Assembly (NCBI GenBank): GCA_000469685.2
Contig: LS997566.1
Coordinates: 17,299,045-17,363,044, forward strand
Length of the DNA stretch: 64,000 bases
Direction of reading: 5' to 3'
Source of the DNA: Haemonchus contortus
Taxonomy: Eukaryota > Nematoda > Chromadorea > Rhabditida > Trichostrongylidae
In this document: in pieces, positions 36,092 through 47,439 of the stretch
Numbering within the stretch: position 1 is the first letter of the stretch
Layout of the letters: every line of letters begins with the position of its first letter
The notes under the pieces: generated by a model
The model's input: only the letters and a program-made list of their open reading frames with translations
What the model was told of the DNA's origin: nothing
Database searches by the model: none
Position numbers and translations under genes: made by a program

Positions 36092-36412
36092 ACATGGATA
36101 AAGGATCGACTCTACGGGCGTTGATCAATCCCGTCCGGGGGATACACCTCGGCATTCGTCTTCCATTCGGAACCGTATTTGTACGTACATACCTCGGACG
36201 TATTGAATGTATAGGCGGCCCATATAATGACTTGCTGTGGCTAGTCTATGGCTAGTCAGTGCTTTTATCCTCCTGGACGAATCTGGTACCATTTAATCAA
36301 ACCCAAGAGACCACGTGGAGTACTTCGTTGGCTTGGGTGTATATCGGTAGGGATTCGATCTTCGGACTATGCGAGTGTGATAGTGCGCCACTTTCCACTA
36401 CATCACGTTAGC
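36092..36412 (-). repeat. tRNA-headed SINE, minus-strand copy
   Basis: On the minus strand the order is head with GATCGAATCCC, then GGTACCAGATTCGTCC, AAGCACTGAC, GCAAGTCATTATATGGGCC, ACGGGATTGATCAACGCC and ATCCTTTATCC. Near full length. Confidence 0.78.
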
Positions 36413-36907
36413 CTGTTTTGTTCCCTGTTACTCCTCGAAAATCTGGGGGAATACGATACTGACATTACAATTTGATAATTAGAAGAACTTTTTGAAGCCA
36501 CTATGAAACGAGCCTGCTCATAAGTATCAATGATTGATTTCTCTTCCTATGGTCAGGTTAGCTAAGAATAGCGGACAATGGGTGTAAATCAAACATTGAT
36601 AGACCCGAGGCAATGTATCACCAGAGTTCAACGGCCTCCGTTTGACATTTTTCAAAACAACATGATTCTTCTCGTAATGTCAAGCAAAGGTCGTTGTTCC
36701 TTGAGCAACCGGTCTGATTTTTGGAACTATGTATAGCATCATTTCTGAAAATGCTGTTACGCTCTCAGCCTTTAAGTAATCAGTTATGTCATGTGGCGAA
36801 AATCCTTACCGTTTGTCCAGAAACATTGTGAGTATGGTTTGTAAATGACCTGGGAATGGATATGTAGATGTCCTTTCAGGCTGTGAAGAAGGCTATTACG
36901 CGGAACG

Positions 36908-37426
36908 TCAGCCTAATATATTGCTTACTTTCAAATCTAGTGAAGAACTCAAGAAAACTATAGACACAATTGGTAGACTCTTTTTGATGGTCTGGTGAAG
37001 CTTGGGGGCCAAGAAATGTTTAAGATAGTGGAAACCTGCGTGAAGGATAACTTGTTGCACTCGATTCTGAGTTACTGAGAGATGAGGAAGTTGTCCTAGA
37101 CTATTATTTCGCAAAAAGTCAGCTGCGATATTGAGTAAGCAACAATACGGAAGTTCAAATCTTACAGAACTAATTTTACAGAATGCTGAAATCGTCCATT
37201 GGGAGGCGTGACCAGTGAATACTGACTGATATGATCTGTGTGGGAATTCCTTGATAGGTGATATTTCAACTAACGGAAGAAAGCGATTAGAAAAAGAGAA
37301 TACAAAGTAGTAAAAGTAATAAAAAAATAAATATTTTAGGTTGATAAAGCGAAGAAAGAATTGTCCACAGGATTCAGAGCTCCACATACGTACAGTTGCC
37401 TGCTCAAAATTACGATTCGATATCAA
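36908..37426 (-). CDS. Orphan open frame, 172 codons, function unknown
   Basis: Longest uninterrupted frame in the window. The translation has an aromatic-rich hydrophobic patch (FFYYFYYFVFSF) at about residues 33-44 encoded by an AT-rich tract, and no domain I recognise. No splice sites, codon pattern or neighbour supports it. Chance frame or decayed repeat is as likely as a gene. Confidence 0.15.
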   Translation of the reverse strand: MISNRNFEQATVRMWSSESCGQFFLRFINLKYLFFYYFYYFVFSFSNRFLPLVEISPIKEFPHRSYQSVFTGHASQWTISAFCKISSVRFELPYCCLLNIAADFLRNNSLGQLPHLSVTQNRVQQVILHAGFHYLKHFLAPKLHQTIKKSLPIVSIVFLSSSLDLKVSNILG

Positions 37427-37933
37427 CTGTTAAGGTAAGTTATGTAACATGCAAAGAGATTTTCATCCACCAGAAACGTATTTTGTAGAAAAATCGTGTA
37501 CAAACATATCATCCTCATTACGGGACTAGTCATGAACTCGAAATTCCGGTGTTACAAAGGTACTGGTCATGATTATTCAGTGTAATCGAAAAGTTTGGAA
37601 ATAGTCCATGACACATTTGTGAAAAAGTTTTGAGAAATTCTCAAGGGAACTCACTGGTAGAAAGAGAATTGGGACCCTGATTGAAGAAGTTATTGTCATG
37701 GAATTCAAAAGTTAGGAGGGAAGCAGACGAGCAGTGACAGCAACAGGGGACAGAGGCCACCCTATGGCTGAGTCAGCTGCGCACACACACTTTATCCGGG
37801 GCGAGATGCATTGGGAAGGCGTCCCGTAGCAGCGTTTGGATTCAGTCACATTGGCACCGTGTCACTTTCTGTATCAAAATCTTTGCATAATCGTTCGTGG
37901 CCACCTAAGATTCGCTACATTACGATAGTCTCT

Positions 37934-38685
37934 TTGAAGGCACAGTTCACGATAATTTTGAATTACCGTTTGTATTCGAAAAGCGAAAGTATAGATTGGA
38001 AATAGTTCATCCGTAGTGAAGGAAGCGATAGAATTCGCCGATTTCGAGAGAATATGGCTCCTCAAAAATAGAGGTTGGACGAGATTGGCATGACGGAAAT
38101 AACATGGAAGGGGCATTCGGACGAGATAACAGTTATTGCAATTGCACAAACAGCAGATTACATCAAGCCAGAACTGTACAGAACTGTCTTTCGCTGTCGC
38201 TTTCTGTCATGACAAGTTGTTCGAACTGCTTACACGAGTTCCCTCGTGATCGGTACAGCCTCTACAGTGCCGGTGAAACTCGTCCACGCATACACACGGG
38301 CCAATCTTTGAGCCTTCATGAATCCCTAACTAGGTCGTTTTCCGACTTAATAGTGCCAGATCCTTCAGGAGGGGCCTTCTAACTCATCCTGTGAGGGCAT
38401 TTCACAAAACATTTTTGTCGAGGACTACTCTCCACTGTCGCCCTGGGACACGACTAGCTGTTTGAATTCACAACATGGATTTCTCGTGTGAATGGTGCAA
38501 CCTCCCCAACGTTTCTCGTCTTTGCCTTCGAGTATGGCATTCAGGGATAACATCTTTGAGCCCTTATTACGTCCTATCCAAGCCGTTTTCCGATCTGACA
38601 ATCCTACACACGTATACATGGAAGCCACAGATTTATCCTAAGGGAATATCTCAGAACCGCTGTTATCGTGAACTGTGCGTTTCAA
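37934..38685 (+). mobile_element. TIR element, same family, copy 3, with internal duplication
   Basis: Starts TTGAAGGCACAGTTCACGAT and ends TTATCGTGAACTGTGCGTTT. At about 750 bases it is longer than other copies because its right half occurs twice: about 38210-38400 and about 38450-38640 both run through a GTTTTCCGA marker. Confidence 0.82.
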
Positions 38686-38689
38686 TAAT

Positions 38690-39925
38690 TTGTTTCGAGC
38701 GGTGCCTCAATAGAAGTCTTGTGTCAATCCGGTCGATTTTCTTAGGTTTCCGGACAACTCCACCTGAACTTGCCGACATCGTTTTAATGAGAGGCCTAGG
38801 CTGAATATTATAGGAAAGTCAGTATGTAACCAGAACTACTGAAAAAGCCATGCCTAGCCCCCACCTCCAATTCGTCGTGGTCAATACATACCTTTCTCTT
38901 TATCGTTTTCAGAAGTTCTGCTGGAAACATACTGAATGTTCTATAATACAATACATTACCAGGGTCAGAATGCAATGTGGAAGATGTAGCTATTATTAGA
39001 AAAGCGGAAAAATGGTACTTGAAACGAAAAAGGAGATTGGGTGGTCATCGATGATTCAGAAAAAGTGAGGACCTTGGGTCTAACTTCGGCGAACAATCCC
39101 ACCCATCGTTTTCTGACCTACAGCATAGCAAACTTTGTATTGCAGTTGTGTTCGAATCTTCTTTAAAAGCAAAGGAGACAACTGACAGCTGGTTATTGTC
39201 TCTTAGCTCCGTAGACTTTACGATCACTAAAAAATGAAAGTGTAAATTTTCGGTTGGGGACGACAACGTTTTGTGAGTAACGATGGTTGGAAACCAAAAG
39301 CTTGAAGAGAATCGTGCCCCACTTTCTTCCTCTTCAACACTGATGGGCTAGCTATTCAGTTTGTTCTTGTCTTATATAGTACTGTTCATGTTAGTGCACT
39401 CTCCACTGAAATCCTCAAGCACACATGCAACCGCGAGCGACCTCGGCTCAAACGCAACGTGTGCGAAGTACAGGCTTACAATAAGATGCCATCTTTACTG
39501 CTTGAAGGTCACATGTAAATTGAAGGGAAGACCGCGTTTTTGTTCAATTCCAAGGGTTTCGTGCAACAATGCAAGGTTTTTCCCTCATTTGCATTATACA
39601 AAGTTAGGAACAAATAAATTTTTCCATTTCTAAACACTTCACCAGTTTTTAGTTGAGCAGTGTGCCATTGGTTCCTCTACGCAGAACCTTACACAGGCTA
39701 GACGCCCCCTTCATGTTTCTCACTCGGCCGTGTCGAATCAGATCAGAACCGAAATTTGGTCAGAGTCTGGATATGCCATCCGTTTTTTTTTTCGCACGAC
39801 CCGGATCCTCTTCGAGTTACATTTAAATGGAGTGCTACACCCTCGTTCTTCTTTCCTACTTTTGGGTTCCTGGATGACCTTTCTCGAAGCTTATTGTATT
39901 CAAAATAATGGAAGCAATAATTTCG
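38690..39925. other. No recognised gene
   Basis: Short frames only (39045-39266, -; 39361-39633, +). Nothing identifiable. Confidence 0.45.
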
Positions 39926-39930
39926 ATTCT

Positions 39931-40338
39931 GGAATTTCGGCACCATTTACCCTTTACTGCCCCACTTTTTCGAGAATGGGCTGGATTTCTATCGAATTTT
40001 TCTCAAGGAGATGAAACCGACTAGGAATTCGCCTCCAGGGGTAATTTGATCCGTAAAACACGAATATCGCATCCATTCGTGAGGAAAACACCTGGCACAC
40101 CACTTAGGGGCAAGTTTTCAGCGAGATTGACGACCCAGCCCCATTTGGCGCCGGTGCCTGTGGCGCGAGTACTAGGCATCTTTATGACGAGTGGATGCGA
40201 TATTCGTATTCCACGGGTCAAATTACCTCTCTAGGCAAGTTTCTAGTCGGTTTCATCACTTTGGAAAAAATTTGATAGAAATCCAGCCCATTCTCCACAA
40301 AGTGGGGCAGTAAAGGGTAAATAGTGCGGGAATTTCGC
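39931..40338. mobile_element. Foldback element with about 155-base inverted-repeat arms
   Basis: Left arm about 39931-40090 and right arm about 40184-40338 are inverted copies. Both run through CATTTACCCTTTACTGCCCC or a close variant, GAATGGGCTGGATTTC, ATGAAACCGACTAG, GGTAATTTGAYCCGT and ATCGCATCCA. The spacer is about 95 bases. No coding capacity. It may be two nested elements, since arm similarity continues across the CCGACTAG boundary. Confidence 0.85.
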
Positions 40339-40374
40339 GGGCGGCTGAGGGATATCCATCTTGGATTAAAGCCA

Positions 40375-40478
40375 GCCTTATCTCTCTCTCTCCCTCTCCC
40401 TCTCTAGCTACCATCCTTACAGTTCTGTAAGGATGGTAGCTAGAGAGGGAGGAAAGAGAGAGAGAAAGAGGGAGAGAG
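40375..40478. repeat. Long hairpin with perfect 25-base arms
   Basis: Arms 40398-40422 and 40425-40449 are exact complements (CTAGCTACCATCCTTACAG at the tip) around a TT loop. The stem extends imperfectly outward through CT-rich and GA-rich flanks. Confidence 0.95.
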
Positions 40479-40479
40479 C

Positions 40480-42235
40480 CATTAGGCCTACCATATATGT
40501 ATACCGTGTAAGGTCCCTTACTTTACTGGAATATTTTTCTTACACTATGTTCATTTTAGTTGATGATTTATATTCTATTTGATTTTTTTTTGTATATTCA
40601 ATTTTTTTGTGAGTTCTCTTGCGTATGTATGAATACAAAGCGAAAATATGCAATCACAAGGCTGAAGTGTCGATTTTAAGGTGAACGGACCCAAGCTTGT
40701 AACGCGGAGTTCGTTTCTGGAGGACAGAGGTTCGTAAGCACGGAAAACAACAAAGGAGCCAGCGGAGTGATGCTTTTTTCTGAGGTATCGGACTTAGCCT
40801 CATGTTTGAAAGAATAGATGTGTGGAAAACCACAAACAACACTTTCCAATCAGCTTTGGATGTTTCCTCCGCTGACTCCCTCAGCTAGCAACTACCCTCG
40901 AGCAGTGATCACGCCCCTATTTGTTCCCTTACAGAAAACGGGCAATAAATCGGCTACAAGGAATGAAAACTTTCTTGGTTTGTCGAGGTCTAGTTTTTGG
41001 GGAAGCTGTAGTGTCTTGTTGTGTTACTTCACTTCTCAATTCATTATCCTTTTCCTTGTAGAACTCCATTTTTGTCTCTGGTGCAAACATGCATATGAAC
41101 CTAAGAGCTCGAAAGTCAGAAAGCTTACATCCCCATAGTATAGCCACACCCTGCTTCGAATGACTCAAGTTTAGGCCTACATATCTCGCTCTTCACAGCC
41201 AGTGCTGGACTTGAAGGTTCAACACGGTGTCAGCATTCTCGGAAACTCTACGATGCTTAAGTCTTGGGAACAGTTCAGAAGGATTTCGAGAGTTTTTTTA
41301 TCACTGATAACCGAGGCGTAAGTATAGCTAGCAACATCTGGAAAAAATTTCCACCGAGGACAGTTCCCTGTTTTTCGAAATATATCGTTCTTCTTGTCCT
41401 CCTGTTCCTCTGGACTGATCATGACATTTTATTTGAAAAGGATGATAGTCTATGGTCAGGCTTTGTCGCCGATATTTCAGGAGCTCGTGCTATTGTGAAG
41501 TTACATGCTACCAAAATCAATAGATAGATTTCTTGTACAGTATTCCCCTCCAAGGAATTCAGAACTAATGTGTGTCTTCTACGTAGATGAAGTCAAGGCT
41601 CCAATCCATTGTGACTCGCTAACACATTTTTTTCATTGTTTCCCAAAATCATCCATATGATGCATGAAAGAAGCAAGTTGTTCTCTCTACCGTGAATAGA
41701 AACACATCAATGTGCAGCTTAGCAAACAACGACCGATTTGGCGAACGGAATAAAGAGTGAGCAAAGATCGGTTCCATTCCTCCTCCAACATCCTCCTGGA
41801 GCTAGATTTTTGAATCTTGTCCATAAACTCTCGTTTATGAACAGCTAGGATCAATGCAAGCCTTTACTTAGCGAACGCCTGATCGGTGAGACTGATCAAG
41901 CATTTAAAAAGTAGCCATGGTCCACCTACCCTGGCTGCTCCGCTGCTTGACAGGCTGATTTGCTCTAGAACTTAATATTTTTATTCATTTTCGCTTCCAT
42001 AAGGAGCAAATTTCGGCTAATGTATCGTCTCATAGTTGCACTCGTTCAATGATTCGCGACCTTTTTAACTTTATGCATCCTGCCTCAGTAACACAGAGAA
42101 GGCGATTTTTCGTTCTCCTGTGGGAGCGCTAGAGGGTTGCGAAGGTTTTTTGTTTTATTAATGCACGGGGTCTCAAAGTCTCACAGCGAGGTGTCGTAAT
42201 TTCAATTCGATAAACCATAAAAGTTCAACGGGTGG
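40480..42235. other. No recognised gene
   Basis: AT-rich. Short frames at 40818-41138 and 41264-41527 (+) have hydrophobic patches but no domain I know. Confidence 0.4.
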
Positions 42236-42239
42236 ACGT

Positions 42240-42426
42240 GGGGTTGGGGCGAGTGGCGCACTACCACACATCTATGGTGTAGCGATCGGATCCGGGTCGA
42301 TACCTTCTCAGTCTAGTCAAGCCTTCCAGATCTCCGAGATCTGTTGATTGGCGCCAAACTTGCCTGTGAGGACAACATTGATGACTTTTACATCCAACTG
42401 ATTGCATAGGAAACATAAAAGGATAA
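42240..42426 (+). repeat. tRNA-headed SINE, 3'-deleted copy
   Basis: Head AGTGGCGCACTACC with a B-box-like GATCCGGGTCGATACC, then AAGCCTTCCAGATCTCC. The body is shortened before ATTGCATAGG. It abuts an inverted head fragment at 42430-42548. Confidence 0.65.
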
Positions 42427-42429
42427 AGG

Positions 42430-42548
42430 AGAAAGTCGACCCCGGAGAGTTGGAAGGGTTAGTTGGCCGATGCGGATATCGATCCGGGTTTCGAACCCGT
42501 GACCATGCGTATGTGAAGAGCGTCCCTTGTCACTGTACCATCTCCATG
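42430..42548 (-). repeat. tRNA-headed SINE head with internal deletion
   Basis: On the minus strand: TGGTCACGGGTTCGAAACCC, then GGATCGATATCCGC, CAACTAACCCTTCCAACTC, and directly a CTCCTTTATCC tail, so the body is missing. Lies tail to tail with the copy at 42240. Confidence 0.7.
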
Positions 42549-42559
42549 AACTGTTATAC

Positions 42560-43190
42560 AAGTGAGTGGAGTTCTTTCAAGTAGAAATCGTGGAACCCCT
42601 ACGTATTTATATAGAGCCCGTTTCAGAGTAGTCTTTGTGTTGCCTATGTATTCCCTCTCCCTCTTTATTGATAACGAATTTATGTAGAGTATCGAACTAG
42701 TTGCTCCTTTGAACAAACTTCCTTTACGTCGAGAGCACTGACCTTTCGGAATCGGTGGAGCACATGTTAATGGGAACAAACTGGCGCAATACCCTTAGGT
42801 GGCATTTGGGTGGAGATAGCTTCAATCTGGTAATTTGTACGAATAAAATTTCCGGGTAAACTATAATTAACAATTTCTTGGCAGAAAACTCAACTTTTTC
42901 TGTGAACCCTACTTTTCTCTTGCACTTTTATTAAGACAGGTCGTGATCGCTCTGAGTCATAGGGGGCAGGTTATTTTTAGGTCGAACGTTGACGACTTTG
43001 TTATCCTCTCTTGTAATCGCGTAAATAGCAAAGGAGGTTACCGATTCATTGCAGACGTCAATGAAAAATCTAATGTGAATCATTCCGTAAAACAGTGAAT
43101 GACTGGGGACAGGCATTTTTTGTAGAGGTCGTAGGCAGTGGAGGAAATCACTTGCAAGGCAGGGCATTTCGCCACTTTGGCCTCTGCTGA
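42560..43190 (-). pseudogene. Possible Penelope-like or other GIY-YIG-type retroelement remnant, very tentative
   Basis: On the minus strand EYIGNTKTTLKRALY at about 42590-42660 resembles the EYIG-T-x-L-R pattern of the GIY-YIG endonuclease at the end of Penelope-like elements. Upstream frames at 42931-43167 cannot be matched to a reverse transcriptase by eye. The expected cysteines and the YxI strand are not clear. A chance match is possible. Confidence 0.2.
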
Positions 43191-43657
43191 CTGCTTGGAG
43201 GGCACATTTCTGTTTTACTTCTCCCCCTCATGAATTCTACTTGAAATAGCCTACAAGTTTTCAACGAAACGGCAATGATCGCTGCAGCTTCATTGTCGTC
43301 CCACGTTTGACTGATCCAATTGTTCATAGAAAGCCACCTGCAGGGTGCCGGTGGTCAGGTTTTGGTTACCTCTTATGTATGCGAGGAAAGCCCTGATCCC
43401 CACTCACTGAGAAGAGAAGTCGGGAATAGTAGTCTGGATACATTGTTAATCGAACTAAGAGAACGAACTAAGGAAAGCGCCGCATTATAGTTCTCTCCTT
43501 CTCTGTGCTGGCCACTTCTTCGACTTCTCTTCAGATCATTGACAAAGTTGCGCCCTATCCTGGCTTTGATAATGCTCAGAAAAATCAGCCAGTGGCTCAG
43601 CCAACGATGAACCTGAGGGGTTTTCCATGTAGTTAGACGAAATATCGATCACAGACA

Positions 43658-44042
43658 TTGAAGGCACAGTTCACGATAATTTTGAGGTTGCCTTTTTCGG
43701 TTGAAAAGCGGAGATGTTGATGTAGAGAAGTACACCGGTAGCAAAGAAATCCGTCTAGTTCAAGGTATTTTAAAGGTAGTGGAAGTGGAGTTTGTACCAG
43801 ATCACCTTGATGGTAAAGGCACGTAAGGGGTGTTTGGGCGAGATTTAACCTGTTCCCATTGCTCAAAGAGATGACTACATCATGCCGAAATTGTCCGAAC
43901 CTGCCTTTCCTTGAGATCGTGCAGCATCTCCAAAGCCGTCGAAACTCGTCCACGGTGGGTTTGGCATTCACACGATTTAATCTCTAGTCCCTTATTGTGC
44001 CCTATCCATAACTTTTTTCAACCTTTTTAAGTGTGCCTTTAA
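43658..44042 (+). mobile_element. TIR element, same family, copy 4
   Basis: Clear left end TTGAAGGCACAGTTCACGAT. The right end is decayed to AAGTGTGCCTTT. The interior shares GACTACATCATGCC, GAAACTCGTCCA and CCCTTATTGTGCCC with the other copies. Confidence 0.75.
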
Positions 44043-44044
44043 AT

Positions 44045-46720
44045 GCCCCGATGAAGAAAGAATGGTAGAGCGGATTTTCTGACAATATGGCACCCTGTGG
44101 CGTTCTTGTACGGTAGGCTATCAATGGTCGGCGTGCTCCCTTATCTACTTTACTGACAAACAAATCCTTCTTTGCATTCTTAAAGTACATAGCTTCACGC
44201 CATCAATTCGTGTTTAGTTACACGCTGTTAGTTCTTTCTATTTGAATTTTCTTGTCATTCGTTTGACCATTCATTCTCTCCACATGAGGCAGTATCATCA
44301 CGACCCTTGAAGAGAGTACATTTCCTAATGAAATGTTACGAGCCGGCACGACAGGACAATCCAAATCGGAAAATCTGCTGGACGACAATTGCAGAGGGAA
44401 CAATTCAAAGCGCTTGTGATCGATGTATGTATGCTTAGTCGAGCTTTTTGATTTTTTTCGAAAATTTACGTTTCCTGTACAAGCGGTTACTAACTGTTTA
44501 CTTAATAACTGCATGGAAAAGCAAAGTTGCTCCGACCATGCCAAGCATTATTTCCAAAATCACCACCAGATCGATGGCCCGATTTGAGCTCTTTTTTCAT
44601 CCAGACCTGGCTGCCTGTAAAAGAATAGAAGTTTAAAAATGACGTCATCAAAAGATGTCTCTCGATCTTTGTAGATTCACATCAAAACAGTCATCCAGTT
44701 GAGTAAAGACAAGGCAGCAGCAAGTGGAGCAGCAACTAATCGTGTGAAGGAAATATAAATTCCTGGACTTAAATGCACTCAGGCTACCTTGTCAAAGTAT
44801 CCACATAATTTGCATGAAAATGAAATGCATGGCTTATGCTAGAAATTCGACAACACCGATCAAGTGTTTGATTTTTGTTAGGCAAATACAGGGATGAATA
44901 GACAATTATCAAACGATTAGTTAGGGCGAAAGGTCCCGACCAATCGTGCGAATGTCTGGTTTCAAGGAATTTCCAACGGGAATGTTCCAACGAATCGTTC
45001 GAAATAGTCGGTATCGTGTTGCCGCTTTTGTATTTTCTGCTCCGCTTCGAGTTGCAGACAGGGTCAAGCACGGTGCCGACAGAGGGAAATCGCTCATTCG
45101 AATGGCCGTCTGTCCACATCTCTCCCTTCTGGGTCTCCTTACTATTTCCATATTTCCACCATCCACTCCTATCCTTCGCTTTGTGGCTTCACAGCTTTCC
45201 CGCAGCTTACGTCCGAGAACGTTAGGAGAAAAAAGCCTTGAAAAAAAAGAGTTTATTTTTCTCTTTGAAAAAATATAATTCGAATCGATAGTTGCTTTCT
45301 ATGGTTTTTTTCTGCTCGCATTGGTAAGCACTGAACCCTACTTACCCCAATCCTAGTCCAGGAACCTTCGAAATATGCTTCACTCGGGATACAAAGTGTA
45401 ATCTTGAGCAATCGTGGAACTCGTTCGATCGACCGGCACGACGGTCGTCCATCGTCCCTGTTCCCTCACGGGTGGCTCTCTTTCTCTCCTGTTCTCTTCA
45501 TTTCCTGTTTTGGTGCGTCGCGTGTGTGGTGGTGGTATTTGCCCGACCTTCGCCTTTTCCACCACAATCGCATGTTTCCATGTGGGTCCGTGGTTTCGAA
45601 ATATTCCATAATTACCCGATGTCCCATCGAATAATTGGCCCGAAAATTTATAAAATTACTTGTACAGGCGTTGTTTCACTACGTACTACTCTACGTGGTG
45701 GACCAATATTCCTTACTTCCTTGATTTACGATATCGGAAACCTTCTTTGATTGTTGATGCATGTCGATTTTTCTAATCAATTATCAACAATTTCTGCCAC
45801 GCAACCTCATACTGGCATTAGTTCCATGAAAGGCATTTCTAATGGTGATGCTGTTGAAACTTTCCTGCTGCACTTCCTTAGCCGTGCCCAAAATATTTTG
45901 ATATTGTTGACAACGGTTACCAGTTGCTTCGTGATCTGGTTTTGTCTTTACTTCTCCATATAGAAATCATCGTGCAGTTGCTATAGCCCGCAAGCCGCCT
46001 GATCGAACCGCCCAACAAAGGAATGTGGTCTCTGGGCTGAGCGTTGTTGTAGCTCTGGAAAAAGAAGAACGAAGAACTTCCCCGCAGTTCCAACCGCTAA
46101 TAATAAATTTATTGGGAAAGTCATAAACAGTTATTGTGACCTTGCCAGCTTCGATTGGATATAACGGTCTCGGATGTCCTCAAGAATTCTTTGCAGAAGA
46201 AGGTGTGCACGGCGCTTTCAGGGGTTGTTATGGAGGAGCATCCCGATTTCCTTCCCTTATTATCGAATGTAGCTAACCATAGCATGTTGAAGATAGATCG
46301 GACATAGACAAGAAGATTAGTCTATTAGGTCAGGTAAACCACCTGATTAAAAATCCTTCAGAAAACCATTTCAACCAAAGCTACTTAGGTTCCGTGCAAC
46401 TACATTTACAATCTTCCGCTTTTCTATTCTTCCTTCTCTTGCTTCTCGTTGATTCAACTATAAACATTGCATATTTCATCGATTTTTCCTCACTATAAGA
46501 TCCTCCCTCAATTTCAAGACCTGCAATCACTAGCAATGGGTACAGGGGCTAGGCTGCACAAGAGTTCAACTGAACGAGGTGCATCAAAAGCTTTGGCTAT
46601 GATGGAGAAACAGCCACGTCTGTGCTATCCTTCCGTAACGATTTTCCTTGTGACATTTGAAGCACTACGGACGGTAGCATGATGGACCAGTGACTCCCAA
46701 AAATAGCACAGGGAACTCCA
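44045..46720. other. No confident gene; possible cryptic minus-strand exons at 44500-45650
   Basis: The minus strand has a donor-like GGgtaagta near 45345 downstream of an open frame (45565-45380), open frames at 45166-44784, and a clean acceptor tcttttacag near 44622 followed by a 36-codon open stretch to a stop near 44510. The plus strand has hydrophobic frames at 45472-45750 and 45751-45963. None matches a family I know. Confidence 0.2.
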
Positions 46721-46726
46721 TCTGGT

Positions 46727-47082
46727 CGAAAAACGGCATAGATATGGCGTGACAAGGGCAGGAAAACTGGTTCAGCTAACGTTCTCACGGCGTTGTAAAG
46801 GCACTAGAGGTTGCACTAGAACGTACATGTTGCACGTAAGCAACTACTGTGGCAAGCTGTACGTAATGACGCACACATTTGGACAACTCGTCCAAGTACC
46901 CTTTCCATGTAACCTTTGTCATCAAGTTCTCGTCCGATTCCTTATTTTACTATTTACTTTAAGGCTTATGTTTGTGTATGTACGCCGATTTTTGCATTTC
47001 TTCCACCATTTCTGCATGACTCTGGACTGTCACCTGCCTTAAACTAGATTTCTCGAAATTATCGTGATTCGGGCCTTTGAAG
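46727..47082 (+). mobile_element. TIR element, same family, partial copy 5
   Basis: Right end AAATTATCGTGATTCGGGCC is recognisable. The interior shares CGAAAAACGGCATAG and CAACTCGTCCAAGTACCC with the 57090 copy. The left end is not preserved. Confidence 0.55.
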
Positions 47083-47439
47083 CTCTGAGAGTGGAAAGTG
47101 TTGTTTTCACGTTGCGCGCCCATGTCGAGGAAATAAAAAGGCCAATCTCAATCCCCCAGAAAAAGCTTCTCTAGCTCTAATCCAAAATCCCGAATGTTAT
47201 TTAAGTCAGAGGCAGAAAATCCTACTGCAACCCGTTTGCTACGCCCTTTAGTGGATGTTTAAAATGAACTCTGAGAAGTTGCTATTCCTTATTATGTAGT
47301 TACGTGTAGGTGTGCCTGTTTGATCAGAAAACTATAATCTTTGTTCCTCTGTACCCAGTGTATTCAAAATTGGAAATGTTTCAGGCGATAGAGTAGAAAC
47401 ACTGGTAGTGGGTAAGAGCTAAGAACTAACAGGGGCGGA

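Noticed and set aside
45472..45963. Plus-strand frames with signal-peptide-like and C-terminal membrane-like stretches
   Set aside because: No splice sites connect them, there is no recognisable domain, and the T-rich composition gives hydrophobic translations by chance.
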